This document shows positions 11,465-24,542 of a DNA stretch of 64,000 bases, one piece after another. The first letter of the stretch is position 1; every line of letters starts with the position of its first letter. Source of the DNA: Trematomus loennbergii. Lineage: Eukaryota; Chordata; Actinopteri; Perciformes; Nototheniidae. Both the position numbers and the translations under genes were made by a program. The stretch lies in assembly GCA_012861695.1 (NCBI GenBank), contig JAAOOA010000002.1, forward strand, positions 31,888,873 through 31,952,872, in the 5' to 3' direction. Under the pieces are notes generated by a model. That model saw only the letters and a program-made list of their open reading frames with translations, was not told the origin of the DNA and did no database searches.

Positions 11465-14400
11465 CTGAAAAAATTATGGAAAAGAGCTTTAAGCAGTTGG
11501 AATTTATATTTTATGTCGTAGATATACATTAGAAAAACAAATACCTGTAGCATTGCTAATCTCTCCCTCGGGACACGGTGTACAGTCATAACAGCAGATG
11601 GGTTTTCCTTTCTGAAGCACTTTACGAGTTCCTGAAGGACAGCTGTCAGTGCACACTGACACAGGCACCTGTCACATATATACAAATTAACTCACATGTA
11701 GACAAGTGTGCTCTGAAGCTAAAATTATAAAAGGATAGATTCATGTTTTTTTCTTCACAATGTGTCTTTTACATTTCTGTTTGGTTAAAAAAAAAAAAAA
11801 GTAAGTAAACATGTATTTTAAACAATAAAACGTAAATGTCATGTTAAAAATACTCTCTCATTATTCGTAACATTGGAATTCTAATGAGGTACCGAGGTAT
11901 GAGACATCATACCCTTTGAGATGATACCAAAATGTAGCATGTTAAATTATTGCTTTGGGGCTCCTCACCTGTGTGCCACCCTCCACCCAGGTGAGGTTCC
12001 TGTTGATAAGGAACTCCTGGCCCACCGGCAGTGATGAATCGTATCGCCCCACAGTCACCAACTCAATGCTGCCACTCTCATTTCTTTGCCAGTTTACCAG
12101 CTCATATGTGGCCACAGGATCCCCGTTGGCATCAAATGACACATCATAACCATTTTGGGAAAAATTTACTTTTTTCAACTGATTAAGAACCTAGGGATGA
12201 AGTAAAGGAAGATAGTGAAGGGGATAAAGAGATAATTTAAAATAAAATGAGCATTCATTTGATAACATAGACGTGCAGCTTAAAAAGAACATCATTATGT
12301 TTACTGACCTCTTTGGCCTCTAGCTTAGTGAACTTATCACACTGTGTAGTAGAATCAGTTTTCTGACACACTGCGTTATGAATGGCATGCGCTATTGCAT
12401 AGACAGCCTTGTACGCCATGTTAGTGATTCGAAGTTGAGATGTGTCAGTGTATGAGCTCTGGAGCGTCTTTATATCTTCAGTTCCATCACACACACTCCT
12501 GTCCGTGGCTTCACCTAAAAACACAGAGACAGAGGGAGGTGTTTTTAGCCATGATGATTACATTCATTCATTCTTATGTGTGTATGGTGTTATTTAACCT
12601 GACAAGCAAGCATTGCAGGATTTACATCACATTTCAAATCACTGTTTTGTGGACATGTCTATCTGTTTTTTACGTTATTAGTTTATTTTAGCAGCTCATA
12701 TTTACACAAATCAGTCATCAGACAAATACTTATTGTATAAGGCAAAATATGTATTCCTTTTATTTAATACTGCCTTGCCCTGTTATAATGATGCATGATG
12801 GACACTAGAACCAGCAGTACAGGATCATCAGAGACCCTTATCACACTAGAAATAAACGTTCTGCCCTCTGCTGTCTGGTAGACGGCAACACACTAACAGG
12901 CCTACACAGCTTGATTCAACACGCAATAAGACTGCTGAACTCTTGAAGTCAGGACTTTGATACTGTCCCTCTACATTTAAATGCTTGTACTTACTCTTTA
13001 ACTCACCTACATTATGTATGTACATATACCGTGTATATATTACTTCTCATAAAGCATACATTTACTACATTCCTTTTTAAAGTTCATCTTTATTTTACAA
13101 TGACTGTAACCTGTCAACAAATATATTCCACAATTTAATATATATATTTTTACATATATTTTAACTCTGCACTATATGTTTTGGATGAACTTTCAGTCAA
13201 AATCTGGGGTATGGTCTTTAACAGGCTGATCAATTCAGGAAGCTTCACTTTGACAGAAAATAAAAAAAAATAACACAATCAAGACACTACCGTGAGTGTC
13301 ATGTATGTTTAAAATTGGCAGAACTTTCTCACTTTTTACCAGTCTGCAGTTGAATGCTTCCTCCCAGAACATGGTAAGCAATGGGGAGTCAGCCACTTTA
13401 GAGGGGGAGAGATCCAGCAAGAAGTCCCTCAGACCTGGGATGACAGATTTTTCAATGCCAAATCCGATGGCTCCAGCAAGGAAGCTGAACCTCAGCATGT
13501 CTGGGTCGGTTACCCAGGCCTCACTACCTATCCACTGGCGAGGTGGGGAAGGCTTGCGTGACAGCTCCTCCAGCAAAATCTTCATTTCTCCAGTGGGAAT
13601 AAATGCCACAACAACCTTAGCCGTTGACCTGGAGGGACGTTCAATGACATATACAAATAATAGTTATAATATAAGACTAATATTGTCTTTTATAACAATA
13701 TTGTCATAAATATGAAGAAAAACAAAACATGAGAGATGATAAACAGATATATTGGCACATTTCCTGTTGTAATAAAAACATGTTCCATCACTTAAAGAAC
13801 TTGTTTTGGTTTTTCTGTGCCGAAGGTCAGTGTCAACACAGTGAACAAAAGGAGAATCAGTGATATAGAAACCTGCGGATAACTTCAGCTACTCTCTGGA
13901 TCCGGCTACGTGGGTGGGTCCGATAGAAAGACTCGGAGTATTCCACACAGATCCCCTCTTTACGTGCTGCATGCAGGAAAGACGCCATGCCATTGTTGCC
14001 ATAGTCAGAATCCGACCGGACAGCACTATCCAAGTCCAGCCAAAGTGTTTTACCAGCTTGGCCAGCGCGTCAGCCTGGAATTGATCACTCGGGATTGTTC
14101 TGAAGAAACTCGGGTACTGCTGCTTATCAGACAGGCATGCACACGTGGCAAAGTAGCTCACCTAAAGAAAACAACAGTTTTTAACGGGACAGAGGCAAAA
14201 CAAGTAATGGACTCAAAACAGTTTGCAATAAATTCTTAATATTTACTTGGAGGATGTTGAAGGGCCGATGATGCGCGACATACTGATGGAAGGCGTGGAC
14301 CCAGACACCAACGACGGCCATCACCATACCAGACTGCGAGCATTTGTCGCCGGTGTTAAACACCGGGTCCAGTCCCCCTGAAAGCTGAAATGCAACATGC

Positions 14401-15307
14401 ACCGCCACGGACACCGAGGCACATGAGTCGTAGATCTCATAACCAAGCTTGATCCCCGGAAGCAGCTCCGTGCTGTTGTTAATCTGCTCGATGGCGAAGA
14501 CCATTGCACGTGAGAAGCGCAGTCCACGGGATCTGATGCTGCACACAGACATCAGTGTTAATGTTAAAACTTTAAGATTTAAAAATAATACGTGATAGAC
14601 TACAAGATGACTGAAATTCAAATATGTGGTCTGGATAATAACGAATAGCATCTCTGTAGGCTTTATGGGAATTTCATCTGTCAAAAACCGAAACACATGA
14701 TTAGATATATATCCAATATTCACAATAACTTTGCTGAATTGATTCAATGGTCCAATAAATCATAAGTTTCACATTTCTCCATTCAACAAATGGTTAAGTA
14801 TGTATACATCAGTTAAACTATTAACTTTTATGAAATAGAAAAAATAAATCCACATTATGTAAAAAACTAAAATATTTAAAAATGATTATTATTCTTAAAG
14901 TGTTTACATACAACACAGTACATTGCAACACAAATTCACAATATACACATCAATATACTGTATATGCCCACATTCTAGCCAAAATCTCCCTGTACTAACC
15001 TCCCTGCGCAGCTTAGTGGCTCGGGCATGGTGGTGTAGTTATGCTTCACTGTGTGCATGTAATAGTGAAGGGCGAAAACACCCCCTATGACATAGTCACC
15101 GTCCATAGAGAATGCAGGTTGACGAGTGGTACCTTGTAGCTTACATGTCACAGATGAAGCATTAGTGCTAAGCACAGCAGCAGTCCTATCCCCTGTAAGC
15201 CCAGCCGCTTGTTTCACACCATCCCCAAAACTATTCAAAACAAGAACTGAGTTCAGCTCACACAAAGCTATAGACAGTATCAGACCAATAAGAGACATCT
15301 CCATCAT
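10565..15307 (-). pseudogene. OlfC/V2R-like class C olfactory receptor, copy 1 (broken)
   Basis: Family role: amino-acid-sensing GPCR of olfactory neurons, with a Venus-flytrap domain, a cysteine-rich domain and seven membrane helices. Exons from splice sites: 1, 15000-15307 (start in a signal peptide, MEMSLIGLILSIALC); 2, 14247-14538; 3a, 13873-14161; 3b, 13333-13628; 4, 12309-12514; 5, 11969-12190; 6, 11545-11668 (cysteine-rich, 124 bp); 7, 10565-11464 (seven helices). Expected length is about 878 residues, normal for V2Rs. Breaks: a 2-bp plus a 1-bp deletion in exon 2 that together keep the frame but rewrite about 17 residues; 1-bp deletions in exon 3a (about 14027), in exon 7 (about 11422) and near the C-terminus (about 10611). 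It is probably non-functional unless these are assembly errors. Confidence 0.85.
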
Positions 15308-15772
15308 CAACTGTCTCCAAGTGGGCAAACTGTACTGTGTGTTCTCACTGGTTTATAACGTTTTTCAGGCGCTTCCCTCCTTCTACCATACGTCACTTTG
15401 CTATTAGAGAGAGAGCATGCCCATGCCCAGCGCTGACAAGATGTATTTCTTTTATTCTATATTTTATATGTAACTTTTCTTCAAATAATCATCATTGCTA
15501 TTTGGATGGATGCCCAAATACCCTAATCTAAAGCCATCACAGCAGAACTTCCCCTGACAAGCCAGACATGTCCTTAAATGGCCAATATACTGTACACGTT
15601 TTATGTTTTTCTAGGATCAGTATATGATTTTCAGAAAAGGAGGTGGGTGGATGATTAGAAATAATCTTGTTTTGGGGGTTATTTGCTCATTGTTCCCCAT
15701 CTTTTTGAGCTTTATGGTTTTGTTTTTTTTAAAGCAACCATTTTGGCTGAGATTTTTGTGACTATTGCTTAG

Positions 15773-16951
15773 CCTCTTAAGCACGGCGGTCCCCCATTGG
15801 ACCCCTCCCACCTTTTTGTTTTCGAGATAATGTCTCAGGGCTTCTTAACATTTATGAAACTATTAATGTGTAGCACCAGATTAACGGGAAGAATCTCAGC
15901 TAACTGAAGATATGAACCATTTTTACCAAAACAAAACACAAGTCTCATAAGAAGGGTCTAAATGACCCCTGAGCGAAAAAATTCGAACGCACTGCGGCAC
16001 ACAATTCAAGATAAAGATACCCTTATTACTTATCGTAGCTGCACATACAATATAGCCTATTAAAGCTGAGACTCCACTGATTATTTAGGTATAGTATCAT
16101 CACTGAGCGATCCGAACTTCCGACAGGGGAAGCAAACACAGACATCACAACACGTACCTTTACGGAGCTTTTACGGCAGATCGTCTCACCGTAGCTGTCA
16201 ATTAGGTAAAAAGACGTGTTCAATGGCATTAAAACGAAAAAAAAAATGTCTACAACTGTTGATCCATAGGTTGATAATGTACCTGTACCTTTTAAAAAAT
16301 TATTTATAATCCATAATTCCATTTTTTATGTAAAAATCGGAGCGGAAAAGTTAGCTGCTAATGGTAGCCACCAGAGTGTATGCAGCTTCCGGTTTTGGTA
16401 ACGCGTCACTCTCACTCCTTATTTGTTAACGTGTTGGTGTGTATATAACTTTCCCTCGATTCCATTGGCTCTAGCGGTTATAAAGAGATTTCATTCATCA
16501 AAATCGAGCAAGGGGGGCCAGAGATAGGTCAAATCCACCCAAATGACCCCAGAAGTGGGTTTTTTTTGGCAAAATCTCTCTAAAAAGGTCAAATTTCACT
16601 TGTTTTGCATCAATCTTGATACAGGGTACTTATTATATGTTGTACTTTGGATTCCTAAAGCTTTTAGTCTACTAACCCATCATCCAAGGGTAGTTTTCAC
16701 TATAAGTAAAAAAATATTTTTGGACGGACACTATAATTTACAGTTTTTTACTATGTAAAATCTGAATTTTCTTTAAAATAAAAAACATCTATATTGATTC
16801 TGACTTTTCTACATCCAACTCACAGGTTTATCATTACTTTGAGAATAAAGATTATTAATTTAACCCTTTTAGAAGGGAATATATGGTCATTTGTTCTGGG
16901 AATGTCATTTTCGAGCCTGAGACCTGAAAAACAGGCTCAGGGCTTAAGAGG
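15773..16951. mobile_element. TTAA-type element variant with TTAG target duplication
   Basis: Ends CCTCTTAAGC (left) and GCTTAAGAGG (right) enclose 1179 bp, flanked by TTAG at 15769-15772 and 16952-16955. The empty site attgcTTAGtggtttcag is seen at about 30836 and 61501. The right half closely matches the 53585-54759 family (for example ttgttctgggaatgtcatttt), but the left third differs. It is therefore a chimeric or diverged subfamily that used TTAG instead of TTAA. No transposase is seen. Confidence 0.8.
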
Positions 16952-17357
16952 TTAGTGGTTTCAGAACAACGCTGTTCTATTTCGTCCCAACTGACCGCCA
17001 GAGGTGGTGCTTTAGCATGCGCAGTTCGAGTACCTAATAACAACAAAGTCACCTGTGACCCACGTGACGACGGCTACATAGGCCGGCGTCATTAGCAGAT
17101 CGGTTCCTTTTCATCTTCTCGCTTCGCGAGAGTACCGTGCATTTTGGTAACCTACAAGCGTTCGTTGGAACGTTAGATCTAAGGATTTCCCTGCTTACAG
17201 CCGGCTGCGTGCAGTTTCGCGACTATTCCAGTCGGGGCTACGGGCTACCCGTCCCCCAGGAGCTGTGGCCGGCTATGCGGAAAACTTAGACGGACAGGTT
17301 GGTGTCGGCTTGGTCGGTGATGGCAGTGTTTCCGCTCCCTCTCCCAGCTAAACTGAA

Positions 17358-18600
17358 GTGGCCCAGGATACGGCGCGCCTCTTGTCTCACGTAGCCCGGT
17401 TGGGCCTGAGAGTGAACACCGAGAAGAGTTGTCTGGACCCTGCCCAACCGTTCACTTACCTGAGGATGGTCCTAGATTCGGTCGCCATGAGGGCCTACCT
17501 GACACCTCATCGTGTGGACGACATTTCCCACCTTCTTCCCATCTTCAGGCTGGGCAAGAGGGTGCCTTACATCCAGTTCCTCCGGCTCCTGGGCACACTG
17601 ACGGCTGCCTCAGCCGTTGTGCCCTTAGGCCTGCTGTCTTTGCGCCCCATGCAGATGTGGCTGAACAGCCTCCACTTGGACGCCAAGTGGCACAGGCACA
17701 GGGAAGTCAGGGTGTCACAGCGGTGCCTCCACTCTCTGTCACGCTGAGGGGACAGGGCCTATCTTCTGATGGGTGCGCCCATGGGCGCCATCCCATCCTG
17801 CCGGGAGACTGTCACCGTGGATGCATGTCTCTCAGGGTGGGGTGCAGTGTGGCGGGGCAGAACTGCTCAGGGTCAGTGGTCCGGCCAGGAGGGCGCGCAC
17901 CATATTAACGTGCTAGAGCTTCGGTCTGTGTTGCTTGCACTCAAGCACTTTTTACCCCAACTGGCGGGCAGGCATGTGCTTGTTCGTTCGGACAACATGT
18001 CCGCCGTTGCCCATATCAACCACCAAGGGGGCACCAGGTCCGTTCAGCTGCTCCGGCTTTCACAGAACCTCTTGTCTTGGGCGTCTCCCCACCTGACCAG
18101 TCTGCGGGCAGCCTTTTTACCAGGAGACCGAAATCAGGTTGCGGATTTCCTCTCTCGGCACAAACCTCCACCGGGGGAGTGGAGGCTTCATCCAGAGGTG
18201 GTGGAGTCAATTTTGAGCCTTTTTGGCAGGGCCGAGGTGGACCTCTTTGCCTCGAAAGAATCGAGGCACTGCCCCCTCTGGTTCTCCTGGACGGAGTTGA
18301 CCAGCCCGATGGGGCAGGACGCTCTGGCGCACGACTGGCCAGACAGTCTCCTGTATGCCTTCCCGCCACTGCCTCTGATATTGCAGACGCTTCACAGGGT
18401 TCTTACTCAGGGGCACAGGCTCCTTCTGGTCGCCCCCGCTGGCCGGGGAGAGTTTGGTTCCCACTGCTGCGCAGTGTCTGCTGCAGCCCACCATGGCGTC
18501 TCCCCGACAGGAAGGACCTTCTGTCACAGCTCAGGGGTCAGATCTGGCATCCTGACCCTCACCGCCTTCAGCTATGGGCCTGGCCTCTGAGGGGCCAAAC
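17358..18600 (+). pseudogene. DIRS-a RT C-terminus and RNase H
   Basis: The RT end is visible as GLRVNTEKSCLDP and FRLGKRVPYIQFLRLLGTLT, running to 17747, where a 1-bp loss gives a stop; DIRS-b reads through there. RNase H follows in another frame from about 17800: the acidic residues lie in VTVDACLSGWGAVW, HINVLELRSV, VLVRSDNMSAVAHIN and PGDRNQVADFLSR, matching the D-E-D-D set. Then come DIRS-typical EWRLHPEVVESI and AEVDLFASKESRHCPLWFS. The enzyme would copy element RNA and remove it from the hybrid. Confidence 0.85.
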
Positions 18601-19555
18601 CCACTGTTGAGCGTTTTCACGGCATCCGCCAGGCAAACTATCCTGAATGCCAGAGCACCATCCACTCGAGCACAGTACGAGTGCAAATGGAAGCTCTTCT
18701 CCCACTGGTGTTCGGGTAAGGCCTAGAATCCGGAGCATTGCTCTGTGGCCACCATTTTTGAGTTTCTGCAGTCCCTTCTGGATAGTGGTCGTTCTCACTC
18801 CACTTTGAAGGTCTATATGGCTGCTATATCTGCCCGACATGTGGGAGTCGACGGCGCCACAGTGGGGCGCCACAGGTTGGTGTCCCTCTTCCTGAGAGGG
18901 GCTTTACGGCAGCGTCCCCCTAGCACCCAGAGGGCTCCGGCTTGGGACCTGCCCCTGCTGCCGGATGCCCTATCATCTCCTCCCTTCGAGCCAGGTGGGG
19001 CTTAGGTGGCTGCCCACGAAGGCAGCATTTCTGCTTGCCATAGCCTCAGGGAATCGAGTTGGGGCGTTGCATGTCCTCTCCGTAAGTGATACATGCCCGA
19101 GGTGGGACTCTCAGGTGTTGCCCTTTGGGCAAATGTGGCATTCCTGCCCAGGGTGCTTCAACAAACCCACTTCAATCAGCCTGCCCAGCTGGCACGCTTT
19201 GACATTCAGGAGAACGGCACGTCGAAGTTGCTGTAACCTGTGGGTGCCCTGTGGGTGCCCAAAGGGCGTATATCGAGGCTACTGCCTGTATACGGCAGTC
19301 GGAGCAGCTCTTCGTTTGCCATGGCGGCACTAAAGGAGGTTGTGCCCTCTAACCAGCGGCTGCCCCACAGGGTTGTCGATACCATCTCACATGCCTACGG
19401 GGCCAGTGGCCGCCCCCTGCCTTCAGGGCTGTGATGCCACTCTACAAGGAGCATCTTAACATCTTGGGCTGCCCTGAGAGTGGTGTCCCTGGAGACCATC
19501 TGCGCCGCGGCGTCGTGGGCGTCGTGTGGCACATTCTCCAGTTTTTATCGGGTTA
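18601..19555 (+). pseudogene. DIRS-a tyrosine recombinase, broken
   Basis: Core-binding part at about 18745-18990 (LQSLLDSGRSHSTLKVYMAA and ISARHVGV), then the start of the catalytic part (KAAFLLAIASGNRVGALHVLSV, with the first catalytic Arg in the NRVGALH box). The frame shifts several times between 18990 and 19440. DIRS elements use this enzyme in place of an integrase to insert a circular intermediate. The same segment in DIRS-b (50640-51400) is close in sequence. Confidence 0.7.
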
Positions 19556-19998
19556 ATGTTGCCACTCCCCATTCTTTGGGCGTGATCCTTTTGCCGAGCC
19601 CCGCTGTTTCCAGTAGTGAGCAAGGGCTTGGGTTCTTCATGACATGGTTGGTATAAGTCATCCAGTGCTAAAGCATCGCCTCTGGCGGTCAGTAGGGACG
19701 AAATAGAACGATGGTTACGGCTGTAACTACGGTTCTATGAGTCCCAGATGACCGCCAGAGTTTCCTGTCACTCAGAATTCTTGTGTGCTCGCGAGAAGAT
19801 TCTGGAAACAGATCCTCTGATGACGCCGGCCTATGTAGCCGGTGTCACGTGGGTCACAGGTGACTTTGTTGTTATTGGTACTCGAACTACGCATGCGTGC
19901 GATGGATATATCTAGTGCTAAAGCACCGCCTCTGGCGGTCATCCGGGACTCATAGAACCGTAGTTACAGCCGTAACGGGGGTTACGTATTGTAACCCT

Positions 19999-20237
19999 AG
20001 TTATATAAACACAGGCGGAGCCCTCTACTGGACTCTATGGGTACTACCTTATCCCGCGTGCATTCTCCCACTGAGACTTCTATAGACGTAGCCGGCCCAG
20101 GGCGGGCCTACCTGAATGCGCACGCATCACACCGTATAAAAGGAGGCCTCGCCTCCTGACTATCATCCTATACCTCTCTTCAGCGAGCGGGACAGACAGT
20201 GCCCTGAGTAGAGGGCTCCGCCTGTGTTTATATAACT
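19999..20237. repeat. 31-bp perfect inverted repeat bounding 239 bp
   Basis: The arm at 19999-20029 (agttatataaacacaggcgg...) is the exact complement of 20207-20237. The sequence just before it (gttacgtattgtaacccta, 19981-19999) is itself a small palindrome. It may be an end fragment of a second DIRS-like family, or a small foldback element. There is no coding sequence. Confidence 0.7.
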
Positions 20238-20507
20238 ATTCACAAACCACCCCACTGCATGGCTGGATATGCCAATACTGAGTAGCCTCTGCTTTAACCC
20301 TTTGGAGTCCTGGGCTAATTTGGCCGTTTTCGCATACTTTTGATTTGTCTTACTAAACCCCATTAAGAAATGTTTGGCATGTCAATGTTTGGCATCTTTT
20401 TTTTTTAAATAACACAAACATATAAAATACAGAGAACATAACTAAGAAAACAAAAGATGAAAAAGCAGTCACTACATTGTGCACATTAGGACAGTAAGAA
20501 AAGTACA

Positions 20508-21428
20508 CTACCTGTTACTGCAACAGCAGCTGGTGGTGAGGACTTCAGACAACTTCAATTTAAAACATGATATAGAGACAAGTGCCATCAGTTTTAGGCG
20601 TGATTGAAGGTCATTCCAAGACCAAGGACCATAATAAGAAAGACTCCTTTTTCCAGCCTCAGTCCGCACAGCAGGTACGTGGAACCGTATCCAGGCACTG
20701 GATCTGAGGTTGTAAGAGTCACAAACTGGGGCAAATCTGACACATATGTACAGTGGAAGCTTATCTAAAATGGCTTTATACGTTAATAAAAACCAGTGCT
20801 GCATCCTACGCATAGTAAGTGAGGACCATCCAGTTAGGCTATACAGTGTGCAATGATGAGTCCTATAGGGTGCATTTGATATATAACGCAGTGCAGCATG
20901 GTAAAGTGGGTCAAGTTTGGCCAAAACAGTGGGACAGGCAAATCTATAGATTGTATCACCGTAGTCCAGCTGGGACAGGAATAAGCCAGAGACCAACCTT
21001 TTACAGGATGAAATTGAAAAACAACATTTAATTCTGTAAAGGAAGCCAAGAGTGAATTTCAATTTCTTTGTTAAAACTTCAATATGGTGTTTAAAGTTCA
21101 GATTACTGTCCAACCAAAAGCCCAGATATTTGTAGGTATCAACAAACTCAACAGAAACGCCATCAAGGGTGTCAATGGAGAGGCAAGAGGAGGACGCTGA
21201 CTTGGGAGCAAAAAGCATTGCTTTAGTTTTCTTACTGTTCAATAGCAGTTTGGAATCAAGAAGTGCATGCTGCAGCGTGATATAATCTGATTTTAAATTG
21301 GAAACGGCTATCTGCAGTGTGACTAAGCATGAAATTCCTAACTCAGGGTAGCCGCCTATGGTTTGCACGCTACCTCGGCTCCTGCTGAGGTGTGGTGTCA
21401 CAGCGCTGTATTTATGCTGATGTGCCAT
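20508..21428 (-). mobile_element. L2-like LINE, C-terminal part of reverse transcriptase ORF
   Basis: The open frame of 306 codons lacks the N-terminal two thirds. Visible blocks are LLLNSKKTKAMLF, TYKYLGFWLDSNLNFKHHI (RT thumb region), LSQLDYGDTIYRFACP, LDPLYHAALRYISNAPY, HHCTLYSLTGWSSL and RRMQHWFLLTYKAILDKLP. This order is typical of fish L2/CR1-group elements. It is 5'-truncated upstream of the FADD box, although the remaining frame is unbroken, so the insertion is fairly recent. Confidence 0.8.
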
Positions 21429-24114
21429 CTCCCAACGCCCCCGTGGAAAATGACCAAGAACTCAGAATACAGAATAACCTCGGAATGTTAGGCCTCATTC
21501 AGAAATGTACGAATGTTAAAACACAGGCAGTGAGTGGGTTGTAAGGAGCAGAAGATTGGGTCAGTGTTGGCAGAGCGTCTCCCCATCCCATTCAAATTCA
21601 TGACTGAAAGAGCCTACAGTACATGTAAATGGATAGCATTGCCTATGCGCATTTGAAAATAATTAGTACCCCCCTCTGAGTGACTACGTGTTGAGTTCAC
21701 ATCACCATTCTCCCATATGCTACAAATGGCTGTCTAGAGCAGAAATGAAAGAGTTTTAAAAATGTTTACGTTTTGGTAAGTTTTTAGGGAAATGTTGTAA
21801 TATTGCAACGTTGGCCTTAGGTGGGAGCAGAATTTCTGTATTTCTACTCACATTGTCTGAATAAATATATTGAACAACTAAGGGTTAATTTGCAGGATTG
21901 ATTGCTTACTTAGCCCTATATCAGTATAAAGCATGAATAATAATCACACATCACTCATATTTGTTATGAATAATCATTTATCATTTATTAATAGTAAGTC
22001 GCTTTGGATAAAAGCGTCAGCTAAATGCAATTTATGAAAGCCTCACTCAGGATTTTTTTACCAAGTGTTTTTATTGCTCTTGGGGCATTAAAAACAAGAT
22101 TTTAACTTTAGTTTTTTATATAATATCTGCATTTTCTCTTTTGAAAAACGAAGTGTCTTAGTTTGGCCATAGTTTGGACACTCATTTTTAATCACACACG
22201 TCTCCCCATCCCATTCAAATTCTTGACTGAGGAGTTGTGCACACGGGAACGTTTGCGTTTATGCACAGTATGCTTATTCAAAAAAGTCTTCCGTTCACAT
22301 GCATTCGTTTCATTTAACGTGTCTGTTCAAACGAGACCGCTGGAAACGCTGTAGTACATATGCCGGGACTGTAAGTGGCGCTGTAACTTCCGCCACAAAA
22401 TACACCAAAAGCCACGAAGAAGACTCCGGAGCAGCCCCGCAGCAATGTTGCCATGGCTACCCTTCTGTTTACGCCCCGTGGTGGATTTAGCAACATGTAG
22501 TTCATGTAATTCTCCATGTCCACTTGTTGCTGATGGTTGTGGTAGAGGAGCTGTAGATGTTGCACTAATATCTGTAGCATGGTCAGTAGCAGTAGCACTA
22601 GCAGTAGCTACTGACAGGAGGAAGTGTGTGTGGCGATTGCTGGTATTCAGCGGGATATAGTAATTTCCTCAGCATGTAAATATATGGATAAATACAACGG
22701 GGAAGTTAACTGAAAGAAACCGAATCTGTGGATATTGCATCGACCGACCAAGAAGCACGTCTCCGTGGAGAGGACGCGCTCAGAAAGAGAGATATTCTCT
22801 ACAAACACCGGGTGAGATCGCTCCTCTGGGACACGCCGGACACAAACATTTCTCTTTTTGCCGCCGACGGGCACAGGAGCAATGAACAATAATGGCCTGG
22901 ATTAGGCAGTAAAGACAATTTTGGTGTATCGCAGAGCGGACTGTTTAATTTTGTTTTTGTTGTTTGGCTGGAAAATTGTCAATATAATGGATCAATGCAT
23001 GAAATCTGACTCTGTTTATTTTGTTTAAGGAGTATATTGGGCGTTAACAATTCTGGTTTGCCTTTTATAATATTATTTCATTCAAGAACCCCTTGTGCGT
23101 TTAATTAACACAGCTATTTTTGATAGTTGATCGTTACAGATGGCTACTGGCCATGCTACAGCAGTGAGCAGGAGAGGCGGGGCTATCATTATTTTTTCAG
23201 GAAATATTCGTATAGAGGCGATTACACGGACTCGGTTGACCCCCCAGAGCGTTTCGTTTGCAAATCTATCCACCTTGGGACCCGTTATCGTTTGTGGGGT
23301 CCGTTTCTATCGGCCTCGTGTAAATATTAGGGCTATACGCACGTGAAACTATGCAGATACAAGCAGTTTTGTCCTTGTGTAAACGGCGCCTGAGCCTATA
23401 TGCATTTGAAAATAAATAGTAGCTACAGTACCCCCCTCTGAGTGAATACCTGTTGACTTCACATCTTGTACACATTTAATTAGGAGCAAAAACACAACTT
23501 CAGTCAGATCATCACCCTTAGCTATTTTAATTACCTCTCAAACAACCTAAACTAGTTATAAATGTTTATTTTTACTGTCGGCCGGTCAGCTGCTGCATGA
23601 GACACACTGAAAAGTATTATCATCTGAAATTAATCATTATGTTATTAGTATTAAATACATATACGTATTTTTACAGCTTGTATTTTTTCACCAAGTGTTT
23701 TTATTGCTCTTGGGGCATTAAAAACAAGATTTTAACATTAGTTTTTTATATAATATCTGCATTTTCTCTTTTGAAAAACTAAGTCTTAGTTTGGCCATAG
23801 TTATTTAATATATAAAGACTATATATTATTGAATTACAAGATTAGATATACTTTATTTGATCTAAAATATTGATGTGTTCAATGCTCTTCTAAACAAAAC
23901 TGAAAGTCCATGAAAGTTGTCTTCCTGTTTTTATGAATGAAGCGCCATCTCCTGGTTAAATCCTGAAATTGAAAATCTGGCAACGCCCTCTTGGAAAATA
24001 GTGGGAGGGCTTAACATTCCCAGATTCTGGTCTTTGGCAGGTCTTAGGCAGGTAGCTGGAAGGTAGCAGGCAGGAAGCAGTAAACTGGAGTCTTAAATAA
24101 GCTGCTACATCTGT
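21429..24114. other. inter-unit spacer with duplicated segments; possible TIR element 22231-23393
   Basis: No gene is seen. The block 21577-21720 recurs split as 22199-22230 and 23394-23465, and the block 22060-22180 recurs at 23690-23800. The material at about 22231-23393 looks like an insertion, with weakly inverted ends (gtgcacacgggaacg / ttgtccttgtgtaaac), but I cannot fix its borders or family. Sequence at 23500-23610 matches the inside of the hAT element at 3933-4663. A lone SINE-tail motif (gtcgctttggataaaagcg) lies near 21997. Receptor-unit homology restarts at about 24115. Confidence 0.45.
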
Positions 24115-24542
24115 ATGTGTCCCAAAAGATGCAATCTATGAAAATTGTTATATTTTAAATATATAATAAGAATATTCAAAACACATTTTAAGAACTTGTT
24201 GAAGGATTTGTGGACTATGTGTTGTATTTTCCTCTTTGGCAATAATGTTATAGCAATTCAGCCAGCTTTTCTTAAGATTATGCAGTATTTATATTTTTTT
24301 GGAAATGTTTATCAAGTACCACACACGGTCTGAATGTTGACTTTATTTATTCACTTTATTTTATATTTTCAGTAACTGATCAAAATGTATTGTAAAATAG
24401 GGTATTATTATAAATTCACAAAATGACATTACAATTAGTAAAATATTGAGCATAAAAGAAACTCCAATATGAATATTTAAATCAACAAGGAAAGCATATT
24501 TGAATGTGCACAGTATAGGAATTATAAAGCCATCTATATTTT

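Larger units (their letters stand above)
16977..19966 (+). mobile_element. DIRS-type tyrosine-recombinase retrotransposon (DIRS-a), internally deleted
   Basis: It starts right after ...aacgctgtt of the receptor unit. The left end (gaccgccagagg, then the segment with caaagtcacctgtgacccacgtga) recurs in inverse orientation at 19850-19950, giving the inverted terminal repeats of DIRS elements. The region 19680-19790 gives further internally complementary sequence. In between are RT C-terminal, RNase H and tyrosine recombinase coding pieces. Gag and the first part of RT are deleted: the 5' leader joins mid-RT at about 17357. Total length is 3 kb against roughly 5-6 kb for complete elements, so it is dead. 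Confidence 0.8.

Noticed and set aside
17950..18420. Minus-strand ORFs within DIRS-a (18016-18369, 18207-18527)
   Set aside because: Antisense shadows of the GC-rich RNase H region.
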